Part shown: positions 1 to 11,126 of the stretch, one piece after another
Layout: every line of letters starts with the position of its first letter
Position numbering within the stretch: position 1 is the first letter of the stretch
Assembly: GCA_022495995.1 (NCBI GenBank)
Contig: JAFEMH010002337.1
Coordinates: 1-64,000 of the forward strand
DNA from: Adenophora triphylla var. japonica
Lineage: Eukaryota; Streptophyta; Magnoliopsida; Asterales; Campanulaceae
DNA: 64,000 nt
Direction: 5' to 3'
Notes under the pieces: model-generated
Seen by the model: only the letters and a program-made list of their open reading frames with translations
What the model was told of the DNA's origin: nothing
Database searches by the model: none
Made by a program: the position numbers and the translations under genes

Positions 1-699
1 TTCCACATGGACTTCAATTAGATCTATTCAAATGTGAGTAATTTAGGCCAATGTAAAAATTATCCACGCAAGCTGCAATAATTTAAAACCCAAATAATTT
101 AAAGACCAACAATATTACCAACTCAAATATTGTTGAAGTTCAAAACGATTTAACAAAATTCCATTGAACAAGAATAAGAAAAGAGAGGGAAGAATTAAAA
201 TCATTAATAGCATAGAAATTTAATAATTGCTACATCCAATCCGGCGAAAAGCTATTTAGCTACTCTATAATCCGAATAATTACAAGAATAAAAATAGAAA
301 TTATAAACCTCGAATCGGATCTTGGACAACGGAAATATGTTTCTATGTTCCGAAAAAGATATCCTCCTCTTGGCAAAAACCAATCCCTTAATTTATAAAC
401 CTAGAAGCGTGAGACACAAACACTGCGTCCAATCCGGCCCAAAACCAGGCCCTAAATTGCTTAGAAATCCGCCGTACAAATGCCCGCCGCGCTCGCCCGT
501 CAGACTTCCCCTCTCAAATACACGCCCAAGAGTACAAAAGCAGTTTCACGGCCTTGGAATTTCATCTTTGTGCGGCCGCCCTGCCTTTTCGGCTTGTGCG
601 ACCCCCAAGCCCAAACACAAACTTTGTTGAGGAAGTCAACAACCCTTTTTCCGTCGGCCACATGCTGTTGCCTCTGGCCGCCCTTCCGCTTCTTGTGAA
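1..699. other. Unassigned left flank
   Basis: AT-rich for the first 300 bases, then GC-richer. Several overlapping short open frames occur on both strands between 320 and 780, but none shows a recognisable domain or codon pattern, so no gene is called. The stretch may be the rest of the LTR-like relic that follows. Nothing else is seen here. Confidence 0.4.
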
Positions 700-1320
700 T
701 ATGGAAAGTCATATCCCACACTCGTCTAGAAATCAAAAAGTAGCTGAGTCTTATAAACCCATCTCACTTAGGAGATAACAATCAAGTTATCCTCCTACCA
801 TGCAACCTAGTAGTTAATGAGCCAACTCATGCAAGGAGTGGCCCAATTGTGCTAGTTTTTGAACTAGCTCAAATTGGAAGCACAACCGTGAGGACGCGCA
901 TTACGGGCGCTTTTTAGGCCCCGCACACTTTGTACTTCGCACGTGCACATCGTCGCTCATGAGCCTGTGGAGCCTTAAACCTTTGAGAAATTTCCAAAGT
1001 TCATGGCTCGAGTGGTTCAGCTTCTTGCATTGGGTCGGCTAGAAGTTGGCTCGGCCCAGTGCGTGTTGGCCAAGGTTAAGGTCCTGGACTACCCAGTGTG
1101 AAGTGGGCCATGTATTGGGCTTTTGGTTGTGTATGCACTTCGTGGGCCTCTGGGTCGCCCGAGCGCACAGGATCCATACCCATTCATGTATGGGCTGCAT
1201 GGTTGGAGCGAATGTGTGTTTACACCTGCTCACACCGAATCAAAGCCGGTTCGTGAATATGATTCCTCGATCAGTTTGTCTAAGATCACCTTAAATTAGC
1301 CAAGTGCACAGACACTAGTG
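700..1320 (+). repeat. LTR-like relic related to the LTR of element B, inverted
   Basis: The order of short blocks matches the reverse complement of the 5' LTR of element B (30275-31484): a TCAAGTTA block, GGCCCAATTGTGC, TAGTTTTTGAACTAGCTC, then GGCGCTTTTTAGG, then ACTTTGTACTTCGCA, then GAGCCTTAAAC. The relic therefore lies in the same transcriptional sense as element A. It is too diverged to place its ends and no matching partner or coding interior is seen. Short open frames at 1039-1294 overlap it and are not supported as genes. Confidence 0.5.
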
Positions 1321-1394
1321 TAAATTAAATATGAAAAAACAAAATAGAAGTAAAAAAAAAAAAGCATCCCTTCATTACAAACAACTATGATAAG

Positions 1395-2311
1395 TGTTGG
1401 AAAAATTCGTTACATGTGAAGGAAATTAGTGTATTTTCTCTTTACATGAATCGCTTGTCGTCTTGCACAAAGATTATTGTGGGTTCATGTTCCATGTCAT
1501 GTGAGAACATGGAAAAACTGAAATACTCTTTAGATGTCCAACTTTGGTATTGGATAAGAAAGATATGATAGTCTCAAAGTTGATGGGTTTGAAAGTGTGA
1601 ATTTTTTTGAAACTTCATCAAAATATTGATGTTCCATAAATCCAAATTATTAAGGGATTAATTGGATATTGATGATGTTCCATAAATCCAAATTATTAAG
1701 GGATTAATTGGATATTGATGTTCCATAAATCCAAAATTATTAAGGGATTACATTGGATACATACCAAGAGTCTTGGGGTTACAAATTGAAAGCGACCTTC
1801 ATATAAAATCCTAGGACTTTTTGGTGGAGCAAAAAGAGAGCTAGAGGAGAGTTACCCCACAAACAAGGGAACTAGAATGTTTTTCATCAATCTTTCCACC
1901 CTCCTCTTGCAATTTGTTATCTTTTTTCTTTGGCCTCCTAGTGCAAATATCCATGGTGATTTTGTCCAAGATAGGAAATTCGCCGGAAAACTTTAAGTAA
2001 AAGTTGTCTTTCCGGTTCATCCTGTTTTATCCCTGGAGACTAACGTCCATTGAAGACCTCGAGCACTCGTAGCTGAGGGGGTGAATTAGTCTTAAGGAGA
2101 GTGTGTCACACACGACTCGGAATTCAAGCAAATTCAATATGACGATTCAAGGAGGTTATGACGCATCTTCCGGATTCCCCAAGCAAACTCAAGCACAATG
2201 TTCTAATTTACTTCGGTTTTCTCTTTATTATTTTTATGTCGTATATTATATTTCAATTCATTGTAATTCTTTTCTCATTTGTGCTCGATTGTATAGATCT
2301 TTGTCTCGACA
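1395..2311 (+). repeat. Left LTR of element A
   Basis: Alignable end to end with the right LTR (6875-7745), but about 46 bases longer because of many scattered 1-3 base additions, for example in the segments at 1428-1470 and 1500-1620. The right LTRs of both copies are nearly identical to each other, so the extra bases are private to this left LTR. They may be old mutations or consensus errors near the start of the assembled region. Confidence 0.88.
1622..1757 (+). repeat. Triplicated 43-46 bp direct repeat in the LTR of A
   Basis: Three adjacent units share the core GATGTTCCATAAATCCAAAT followed by TATTAAGGGATTAATTGGAT. The same triplication is present in the right LTRs at 7085-7220 and 20547-20682, so it predates insertion. 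Confidence 0.85.
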
Positions 2312-2837
2312 ATCTTAAGACTAATTCTCCTCATTTGAGAAAGGATTGCAGATCTTGGAGAACTCCGTGAAAAGAGCGGCGGCCACGGGAGAAAAGATAG
2401 AAAACTGATGGAAGAGGCGGATGGAAGAAAATTCCAGCAATCTTTTTTGCAGAATGACCAGCTGTGGTAAAATTGCAATCTCCGAAGTCGTTAACCGTTG
2501 GATCGAGCTGAAATTTGGTGTGCATGTTTACTGACTCATAGGAGAAGATTCTGAACGGGTGGAGATTGGGAATCTATAATGTGAATGTGAAGATAAAAAT
2601 TTCTGGAACCAGAGCAGTTTTTGTGAACTAAATTTTTTTTTAATTTCTGTTTAATGAGATTAATAAAGATGGAAAGATTGATGCTCCGGTGATATCAACT
2701 ATGTTACAATGATTGTGGTATAAAACCAATTGTGGCTAAGCCTCATGTAGTGGTTATACATCATGTAAAGAGATTGAAAGTTCATTGAAACTAAGAACGT
2801 TGGACGATTAAGTCTTTAACGTTTAGTTGATAAAGAT
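2312..2837 (+). other. 5' leader region of element A
   Basis: Non-coding leader after the left LTR. It has no recognisable gag frame. The left breakpoint of the 13.46-kb tandem duplication lies inside it at about 2434, so the second copy starts at the equivalent of this point. Confidence 0.6.
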
Positions 2838-3195
2838 AATAGGTCTTCTTACGAGAAGTTGTTAAAATCTATTAGTTGCATTGGTGACAAAGGTCACAAA
2901 GGTTAACATAATAGGGCTTCTTGAAATGAAAGAAGTTGTTAAATCCTATTATTGTTAATAGTGACAAAAGTCACAAAGATAAAAATAATAGAGCTTCTTG
3001 AAAGAAGTTGTTGAATTCTATTGTTGTGAACATTGAAAAATGTTACAAGAACTAAAACCATAGGGCTTCTTGAAAGAAGTTGTTAAAACCTATTGGGAAA
3101 ATATGTGACTAATGTCATAAAGATAAAAACAATAAGACTTCTTGAAGGAAGTTGTTAAATCTTATTGTTGTTGATGATGACAAATAACACAAAAT
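2838..3195 (+). repeat. Five tandem ~72-bp units forming double hairpins (element A, copy 1)
   Basis: Five units, each with an outer stem around an inner CTTCTT..AAGAAG stem, then a second small stem. The outer arms differ between units but stay complementary: TAATAG/CTATTA, TAATAGG/CCTATTA, AATAGA/TCTATT, ATAGG/CCTAT and AATAAGA/TCTTATT. The second stem is GTGAC/GTCAC in units 1 and 2, AACATT/AATGTT in unit 3 and TGAC/GTCA in unit 4. It is weak in unit 5. The pattern suggests selection for, or templating of, RNA or single-strand secondary structure. Function is unknown. Confidence 0.8.
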
Positions 3196-4829
3196 ATTTA
3201 GAATGAAAACTTCTAAAAGTAATTGTGTATTTTGTAAATGAGAATGTGATTTTTCTCTAATTTAGAGGTGCTCCAAAATGAGACCTTTAAAGTTTTGGAA
3301 TAATTAACCTTCAATTATAATTCCATTAAGGAATTTAGAGGTTTATAAATATGAGTGGTTATAAGAAATAAATTGTGTTAATTCTCCTATTGAATTAGCA
3401 ATTTATTCTTGGAGTTAATTCTCTAATTAATTTAGAGAGTTATATTTTTAACAACAAAGTTATAATTGTTAAAAATTAAAGCCAATGGTTGGTTTGTGTA
3501 GAGACAAATCTCTAATGGAATGTGGTTGTTCCAAATATATCGGATCACCATAGTGAGAAGTTAGAAAATTTTGTTGGCCTTGACTTTAAGTGATGGCAAC
3601 AAAATATGTTCTACTTGACCACCTTGAACTTAGAGAGGTTTCTTTTAGAAGATCCTACAAAGTTGGGTGAAAATGTGATAGATGTTCAAGCCGTGAGTGC
3701 GGTTGAAGCATGTGAATTTTCTTTATCGGAACTATATACTTAATGAATTGTCGGATTCATTATAAAATGTGTATAGTACCAAGAAAATGGCAAAACATTT
3801 GTGGGAGTAGTTGAACTATAATTCTAAAATCGAGAATACGGGTGCATTGAAAATCATCGTAATCCGCTTCCTTGATAGTGGACTCCATAAATGAAATAAA
3901 AAAATCATATGGAAGAAGAGGAAATAGTATTTCATGAAAACCATATAGAATGGATGGTGTTGAGTGAAATTCTCAAGCGATGACAATAATTGAGAAATTG
4001 CTTCACACTTGAAAATATTTTTAAAATCACCTCAAACATAATGAATTTTGAGGTGTGTGCTATCCGTCTTTGTGTTGAAAAAGAGAATAGAAATTTGGAG
4101 AAAAAAGTTGTCTAACATTTCTGTTGGCGAAAGCAAATGTGATGAAGCATGCCTAAATGCTTAATACAAAGACAAAGTGGATCAAACTTGTTTGAATTGT
4201 CAAAATCATTTGAAAAGTCAAATGTGTTTAAAAAGCCAAACTTGTTTGAAAAAGTCAAAGCATATACCTTGTGTCTTGAGTGGCAATTGTGATGTCATCA
4301 AGAATGAAATTCATGATGTTGGAATGAATGAAATGAAAGAGGTATTCAAGTGATTAATAATGAGAATGAATCTCTTTTTATGGTCAAACAAGACTTATCA
4401 AATATATGCTTGAAGCTATAATCAAGTCATATTGATGCTTGAGGGGTGAATGTTATTCACTAGATGATGGTAAAATGTAAATTTTTACCTTTAACATTGC
4501 TTGCTAAAAAGCAAAATGTTGAATCTTATCTCTTTAAAAAAAAAAGTTGAAAATCAACTTAATAAAGAGGTAGTGATAAAACACAACTAAATGTAGTTTG
4601 TGTATATGTTACACTAAATACTATTGATTGCATATGGTTGGGTATGCTTACAATAGTTGTGATTATAGAATTCTTGTGTATGAATTCAAGATTCAATAAT
4701 GGAATCATGAAGCACTTCTTTCTTTAAGAATATGTTTCCGTATAAATTAAGAGATGAGGCAAACTCATTTAAACGGATTCATGATTCAATAGAAGAAGAA
4801 ACTTATCATGAGGAATGATAAAGAAGAGG
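3196..4829 (+). other. Element A interior without a recognisable domain
   Basis: Plus-strand, AT-rich interior with stops in all frames. By position it should correspond to gag, protease and integrase of a copia element, but no zinc knuckle, DTGA or integrase motif is readable. A phrase-level likeness to B begins only at the connection domain just before the reverse transcriptase relic. Confidence 0.5.
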
Positions 4830-5310
4830 CATGACCTCAACATAGCAAATGAGGCAGGACAAGAAAATTCTATGGCCCGGATTTTCTAACCTCCATGATA
4901 GAAAGTGAATCACAAAGTTATAAAGACATTGAGCTCTTTGGAAGGATCTTTGTGGAAATAGGCCATTAAAAGTAAGATTGATTCCATCTTGGAAAATCAC
5001 AATTGGAAACTAGTGGATTTACCTCCGAGTAGTAAATCGCTAGCATATAAGTGAATTTTTAAAAAGGAAATGAAGACCGATGGAACAATTAATGAGTACA
5101 AGGCTAGACTTGTAATTGAGGATTACAAGAAAAATGAAGACCTTGATTACTTTTGTACTTATTCTCTCATCACGAGAATAAAGAGTTGTATTTGCAATTG
5201 CTGCATAGCAGAATTTGAAATACATCAAATGGATGTAAATAACTTTTCTAAATGTCGATTTAGAAGAGAAAATTTACATAGAACAACCCGAGGGATTTGT
5301 TGTACATGAA
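4830..5310 (+). pseudogene. Copia reverse transcriptase relic (element A, copy 1)
   Basis: The frame at 5070-5309 keeps DGTINEYKARLV, then a degraded form of the DTYSPVTRI block, then EIHQMDV and a damaged EEIYMEQPEGF block. In element B these four blocks have the same order and spacing in the N-terminal part of reverse transcriptase. Just upstream (4850-5040) the GPDFLT and WKEA regions of B are recognisable with stops. The YVDDM catalytic segment is gone. The product would be non-functional. Confidence 0.75.
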
Positions 5311-6874
5311 CAATGAAACAAAGTGTCCACAATGAACACCATGATCAAATGGTGTTAATAATGAAAATTGGCATTATTGCTAATTTTGGGACTAACCCAA
5401 ATTTGTGGGGGTGAGTATACTTTGGAAAATAATTACCTATTGGAAAGGTTTCCCCAAGAAAACAATGAGATGTCCATATGAATTATGGAAACGTAGGCCT
5501 ACGTACTTGTTAATGTGGGGGTGTTTCGGAAAGTAGCAAGTCCAATTATCAAGGAAATTGAATTTGGTTACTAAATGGTGGATTATGTTTCAAGAGTTAT
5601 GTTCATAACAATTGTGGATATTGGTTTGTTATATATGATTCAATAAGTTTGAATATATATAAAAATCAAAAGAAAATAAAATAAATGGAAACCAAGTATT
5701 GATGTCAAATTCATGGAAGTGAATATATGATACTTTGAATGAAATTGATCAAAGTGTTGAAACGGTTCAAGAAATGGAACCTAGAAGAAAATGTGCTAGT
5801 TTGTAAAGTCATTGTATGACTTGAGACAAGTACAAAGGTAATGACATCAAAGGTTTGATTGTGTGGATTTAAACAAGAGTGACTACATCACTTTGTTAAT
5901 TAAATCCAAAATACGATATGTTAACTAAGAAAAATTCTAGTCAATTTGATCCGTTGATTCAAATTCAAGGAAAACTAATTGACTCGTTGTTAAACAAGTC
6001 ATTAGACGGATATTCTTGATAAATTTGATAGGATCAATAGAAAATCACAAGAATGAATTTGTGTTAACACTTGTTCTATGGATAAAGCTTGTGTTAGCAA
6101 GATGTTATATTGCTAAAGTCAATTTATGATTGACATTACATATAGCAATGTGTGTAATGGTAGACATTTATGTCTAAGACATAATACCATTAAACAACTA
6201 CTCTCAACTAATTTGACAATGTGAAGTCAAATGATAAACGGATCCGTTAACCAAAGGGTTAAATAGAGAGTTAGTTGAAAGTTCGATGAGGGGAATGAGA
6301 CGTAAGCCTCTTAAAAGTTAAACACAACGGAAAACCCAATCTAGATGACTGGAGATCCCAAGAACTAGATTCAATGGGACAACCTAACTGTTAAAAGACT
6401 TGCAGCGTCACTGTGGGGGAACCAAACCCAAGTCCATTCCTGTTAGTGACATCCCGAAAGGACAAGGATAAGCTTATGGCTTTTAATGATTCTTACGTGT
6501 CGAAAATTCGATGGGGTAATACGGGTTACCTTTAGGAAATCACCTATGTGAGAGAGAAGTGGGGCCGCTTCGAGGAGAATTGTGTGAGGCTCAATTCTTA
6601 GACTCTCTTACGTAACTGTGCAAAATGTTCGGGGCCATGAATGAACATAGCTATGAGAATTGAACTATGTTAGGACGTTACTTGTGTCAAGTATATGATC
6701 GGCTACACAAAAAGAATAACGGTTCAAGGACATCGCGTCTACCGATTTGCGAGTAGAGTAAATATGCTTGTACGAGCGAAGGTTCAATGGGCATTCCCAC
6801 ACCTATCGTATGCAAGTTTTCGTCTGCCGGACTCTATCACCAAACTCGTCATTAATTTTCTTCATGTGGGGGAT
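5311..6874 (+). pseudogene. 3' interior of element A with RNase H tail and purine tract
   Basis: Heavily decayed. DPLTKGLN, the usual C-terminal motif of copia RNase H, reads cleanly at 6241-6264. The segment around 6345-6400 (GGAGATCCCA, then CAATGGGACAACCTAACTG) matches the segment downstream of RNase H in B. The element closes with the purine tract at 6864-6874. A frame at 6695-6901 runs into the LTR and is not considered a gene. Confidence 0.65.
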
Positions 6875-7745
6875 TGTTGGAAAAATTCGATTTATATGTG
6901 AAGGAAATTGTGTATTTTCCTTACATGAATCGTTTGTCGTTTGACAAAGATTATTGTGGGTTCATGTTCCATGTTGTGAGAACATGAAAATGAAATATCT
7001 AGATGTCCAATTTGGTATTGGATAAGAAAGATATGATAGCTCAAAGTTGATGGGTTGAAAGTGTAACTTTTGAAACTTCATCAAAATATTGATGTTCCAT
7101 AAATCCAAATTATTAAGGGATTAATTGGATATTGATGATGTTCCATAAATCCAAATTATTAAGGGATTAATTGGATATTGATGTTCCATAAATCCAAATT
7201 ATTAAGGGATTAATTGGATACATACCAAGAGTCTTGGGGTTACTAATTGAAAGGACCTTCATATAAAATCCTAGGACTTTTGGTGGAGCAAAAAGAGAGC
7301 TAGAGGAGAGTTACCCACAACAAGGAACTAGAATGTTTTTCATCAATCTTTCCACCCTCCCTCTTGCAATTTGTTATCTTTTTTTCTTTGGCCTCCTAGT
7401 GAAATATCCATGGTGATTTTTGTCCAAGCATAGGGAAATTCGCCGGAAAACTTTAAGTGCAAAGTTGTTCCGGTTCATCCGTTTATCCCGGGAGACTAAC
7501 GTCCATTGAAGACCTCGAGCACTCGTAGTGAGGGGGTGAATTAGTCTTAAGGAGAGTGTGTCACACACGACTCGGATTCAAGCAAATTCAATATGACGAT
7601 TCAAGGAGGTTATGGCACGGATTCAAGCAAACTCAAGACAATGAATTTACGGTTTTCTCTTTATTATTTTTATGTTGTATATTATATTTCAATTCATTGT
7701 AATTCTTTTCTCATTTGTGCTCGATTGTATAGATTTTGTCTAACA
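6875..7745 (+). repeat. Right LTR of element A (copy 1)
   Basis: 871-bp LTR from TGTTGG to CTAACA. It ends 270 bp upstream of the dehydrogenase start codon, so any outward promoter activity in this LTR would read directly into the gene. Confidence 0.9.
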
Positions 7746-7750
7746 ATAAG

Positions 7751-8014
7751 GACTTCCACATAAATTAGTATAAAACAAAGAAAAATGTGGCAATAATATA
7801 AAGGTATGAATAAAATAATTTACCATAAGATCTAATGCAATCTTCAGTATTGATTGCATTAAGAAACATGACACATTTTAATATTGCTGATAATTTTAAA
7901 ATATAGACAAGTAGATAAGCCAGCTGGTGCTCCTATTTAAGTCTAGCACTGCTTTCATCTAACAAGTAGAATTTAAGGTACTTTTGACTATTTTTACAGG
8001 CTTCTCTTGAGAAA
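7751..8014 (+). promoter_or_regulatory. Upstream region of the dehydrogenase gene, copy 1
   Basis: Only this stretch separates the LTR of A from the start codon. A TATA-like TATTTAAG lies at 7934-7941, about 75 bases before the ATG at 8015, which suits a short 5' leader. Any distal promoter was displaced by the insertion of A. The assignment rests on position and the TATA-like box only. Confidence 0.45.
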
Positions 8015-10853
8015 ATGGAAGACGCCATTGCCAAAACAGAAGAAAGGTACCAATATCTCATCATTTCCATCGAATATTTAAGTCTTTTCTTTCAGCTGTA
8101 TGGCGTTGCTTGACTCCATTTTGCCATTTTTTCTTTTCTGCTTGAAATTAATTACAGTCATAGCAAATTTACAGACTCTGTTGCAGATAACTTCCAACGA
8201 AACTGAGAATATTTTCTCCTCTTTTAAGGTCATTTCCAACAACAGTTTGCTTCAAATTTTGCATAAAAACATCAAAATGTTGCATTTTCAGCCCCAAATA
8301 TAATTCACCATCTCCAACAAACTTTCGCTTCAAATTTTGCACCACATAAGAATCTTTACGTAATATTCTTATTATTACATTTAATATTATTCAAATTACA
8401 TTATATTAAATAGTATGCTATAAAACTTAAAGAAATAAGACAATTAATAACTATAAATAAATAAATTTAAAATAAAAATTTATTAGAAGAAACATTAAAA
8501 TAGATAATTTTGTTTAAATGTAAAAAAAAAAAACAAATTCCATAATATAAATAATAAATATTAAATTAAAAATATATACCTTCTCCGTCTCAAATAAAAA
8601 AAATTGATAATTCATTTTGGGACGAAGGAGGAATTAGTAATTAAAAATAGAGGCATTTACCATATAATTCCTCTAACAAAGCAATACTACCTCCTAGGAC
8701 CTCCTAGGACAAGTTGTATTTTGCTTAACCATATACTCCCTCCGTCCCGTTAGTAACCGCACCGTTACTGGTTGCGCGGGAATTAAGAAAAAAGATAATG
8801 ATATAAATGTTGTGAGTGTAAAAGTAAAATAGGAGAGAGAATGAGTGGAGGGAATAGTAAATTATAATGGTGTTGTGAGTATTAAAATAATGTAGGAGAG
8901 AGAATGAGTGGAGGGAATAGTAAAGATTCTTTGCCATTTTAGGAAGTATGCGGTTTGTAATGGGACGCCCAAAATAGAAAGTGTGCGATTTGTAGCGGGA
9001 CGAGAGGAGTAATCCTTAGCTCAATAAGTACACCCTCCCAGCATATTACTAAGCTCACCATCCCATCATTTTACTAAATCTACCCTCTTTATCAATTTAC
9101 TTTCTCTCCAACCACCATCACCTTACCTTAGGTCACCCCTCCCCATCTTCTCCGGTCAACACCTCCGGCGACCATCAACTCGGGCGACATTTTTTTTTAC
9201 GCCGGTGACCTCTTCGGCAACCAAACAACTGAGAACTTAACTTATCTGTAAGTTCTCAGTTGTCAACTAAACTATTAAGAACACGAAAATTGACACATCT
9301 TAAGATGCAAAAGATCTCCATTTCAACCGAAAAAAAAAAGAAAATTAACACATCTCATCAGCTCTACAAAAAGAATATGTACTAGTTCTACTACTTATAT
9401 GGTCTGTATATTTCAGGTATGCTATTGTCACTGGGGGAAACAAAGGAATAGGACTGGAGATATGTAGACAACTAGCAACAAAAGGAATTCGAGTCATACT
9501 TACTGCTATGGATGCAAATAAAGGAACTGAGGCTGTTGAGGAGCTTAGAGCTTCTGGACTCAAAGATGTGGTTTTTCATCAGCTAGATGTGAAGGATCCA
9601 AGTAGCATTGCTTCGTTGGCAAATTTTATCGAGGCCAACTTCAAGAAACTTGATATTCTGGTAAGATGGGTGCAAATGCCCCCCATTAACCTTTATGTAG
9701 CTCAACCAGTGAGTAATATGCCTTCTCTTTAATCTATCATTCTGGTCAGTGTGTGTTACAATAATTTGCGATAACATGACAACCTTTTTCTATGTTGTGA
9801 CCTGACACAATCTGCTTCCTAAATTTCTTTTTCCAATCTGATAGGAAAATCCCTGTTCTAAGAAGGTTTTACAATTCAAATCCAAATCAACTAATTTCAA
9901 AGATGGTGCAGCGTTTGTAAGTATTTCTAGTTTAGCTCAATTTTCATTGTATAATTATCTTCTATTTTAAGTTATATAAATGCTGTCGATCAGGATCAAG
10001 GTTTTATGTAACAATTATATTTAAACTCTCATTATTATTATTGATTAAATTACAATTTACAATCTACAATCTACAAAACTTGAAAAAGAGATGGAGCATA
10101 TAATAATGTAAAGAGCGGGAAAAGATCTTACTTAGACTATCATAGATAAACCTATATGCAGCTGATATACTGCATTATAAGATAAACTCTTTTGTACAGG
10201 CAGAGGTGACCGACGAGAATGCACACTTACTGACTGGAATTATAGAGCAGGGTTACGAAATGGCTGATGGCTGTTTAAAAACAAACTATTATGGAACTAA
10301 GAGAGTAACAGAAGCACTTGTTCATCTTCTACAACGATCAGATTCACCAAGAATAGTAAACATCTCTTCCGATTATGGACAACTGAAGGTACCAAAACTC
10401 AAAAAATCGTGCATACGGAGTATGTATCAGTTTTCATAACCAACAAGTATTTCACTACTTTGTGGTTCTATTCAGGTGCTCCCAAATGAAAAGGTGAAAG
10501 AAGAGTTGGAAACTCTTGATAGCTTAACAGAAAATAAGATAGATGTGATATTGCAGAGGTTTCTGAAGGATTTCAAAGACGATAAGTTGCAGATTAATGG
10601 TTGGCCACTAACAGTGTCTGCTTATAAACTGTCAAAAATTGCCGTTAATGCTTACACAAGACTTTTAGCAAGAAAATTTCCTGATTTTCTTGTCAACTGT
10701 GTTCATCCTGGCTACGTGGTAACAGATATTACAGCGAATACGGGATACATGACACCTGAGGAAGGTGCTAGAGCTCCTGTTATGGTGGCTTTGCTGCCAG
10801 ATGGAGGTCCTTCTGGCAAATTCTTCATGGAAATGCAGGCCTCAGAATTTTGA
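8015..10853 (+). CDS. Short-chain dehydrogenase/reductase, salutaridine/menthone-reductase-like (copy 1; five-exon model; lacks NNAG motif)
   Basis: Proposed exons are 8015-8046, 9417-9660, 9845-9916, 10200-10388 and 10476-10853. All have GT-AG borders and compatible phases, giving about 304 residues, the usual family length. The N-terminus reads [13 protein letters not shown], the TGxxxGxG NADP(H)-binding loop. Later come CLKTNYYG (tetrad Asn), VNISS (tetrad Ser), SAYKLSK (catalytic Tyr and Lys) and [11 protein letters not shown]. These mark the classical plant family of salutaridine, menthone and neomenthol reductase relatives, which reduce a ketone with NADPH in the cytosol. The substrate cannot be told. 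After LDIL the family normally reads VNNAG. Here the splice donor comes at that point, and neither the third exon nor read-through to 9708 (VRWVQMPP) supplies NNAG. The third exon is the least certain. The gene may be a recent pseudogene or have an unusual structure. Confidence 0.75.
8580..8633. mobile_element. Tiny Stowaway-like MITE relic in intron 1
   Basis: About 54 bp with inverted ends CTTCTCCGTCTCAAA and TTTTGGGACGAAGGAGG. These resemble the Stowaway terminal sequence CTCCCTCCGTCCC and its complement. Almost no interior remains. Confidence 0.6.
8736..9009. mobile_element. Stowaway-like MITE in intron 1 (copy 1)
   Basis: A 274-bp element with ends CTCCCTCCGTCCCG and CGGGACGAGAGGAG, flanked by TA on both sides (8734-8735 and 9010-9011), the Stowaway target preference. 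The interior contains a duplicated ~62-bp block sharing GGAGAGAGAATGAGTGGAGG. In copy 2 the right end reads GACAGAGGGAG, a better match to the left end, so the copy-1 end has a changed base or an error at a CAG site. Confidence 0.85.
9010..9416 (+). other. Remainder of intron 1
   Basis: Pyrimidine-rich intron sequence ending at the acceptor TTTCAG (9411-9416). It contains an inverted pair CAACTGAGAACTTAA / TAAGTTCTCAGTTG at 9227-9264 that could form a stem. No separate gene is seen. Confidence 0.5.
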
Positions 10854-11126
10854 TCTATGTAACAAAATCATCATCATATTTTATTGTATCCGTCTGTAAT
10901 TGTTATATGGAATTTCTTGCGGAGTGTGATTAGTTCCATTCAACTTATTGATGTAATTCCTAGCATTTCCCAGGGTAACAAAGTCATCATTTTGACGCTT
11001 CACAAACTAATTTGGATTTAGGGGGAGAAAAAGAATTTAAAATTAGTATTGAAATTCTTTGATGTAAACCCCGGAGGTTGTGTGGAAGGCTGAGGATTTA
11101 AAGCGTTGTTATTCTTAAAGGAGAAG
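10854..11126 (+). other. 3' untranslated/flanking region of the dehydrogenase, copy 1
   Basis: AT-rich sequence between the TGA stop and the beginning of element C. No canonical AATAAA is seen. TGTAATTG and similar far-upstream-type motifs occur near 10895. The gene end lies only about 270 bp from the C insertion. Confidence 0.4.

Larger units (their letters stand above)
1395..7745 (+). mobile_element. Element A, decayed Ty1/copia retrotransposon (copy 1, with both LTRs)
   Basis: A begins TGTTGGAAAAATTCG and ends TTTGTCTAACA, flanked by a perfect 5-bp target-site duplication ATAAG (1390-1394 and 7746-7750). A purine-rich tract TGTGGGGGAT (6864-6874) abuts the right LTR, which fixes the plus orientation. 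The interior holds only relics of copia pol: reverse transcriptase near 4830-5310 and an RNase H tail DPLTKGLN at 6241-6264. The segment at 6340-6400 matches the segment downstream of RNase H in element B, and both share the same purine tract, so A and B belong to one copia lineage. No primer-binding site of the usual TGGTATCAGAGC form follows the left LTR. A cannot encode its own mobility. Confidence 0.9.

Noticed and set aside
1039..1294. Short frames on both strands near the left edge
   Set aside because: Lie in an LTR-like relic and are antisense to one another. No coding evidence.
8100..8303. 67-residue frame in intron 1 of the dehydrogenase (also at 21561-21764)
   Set aside because: Sits between the first splice donor and the second exon. 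No family similarity, and read-through would break the known N-terminal reading RYAIVTGG.
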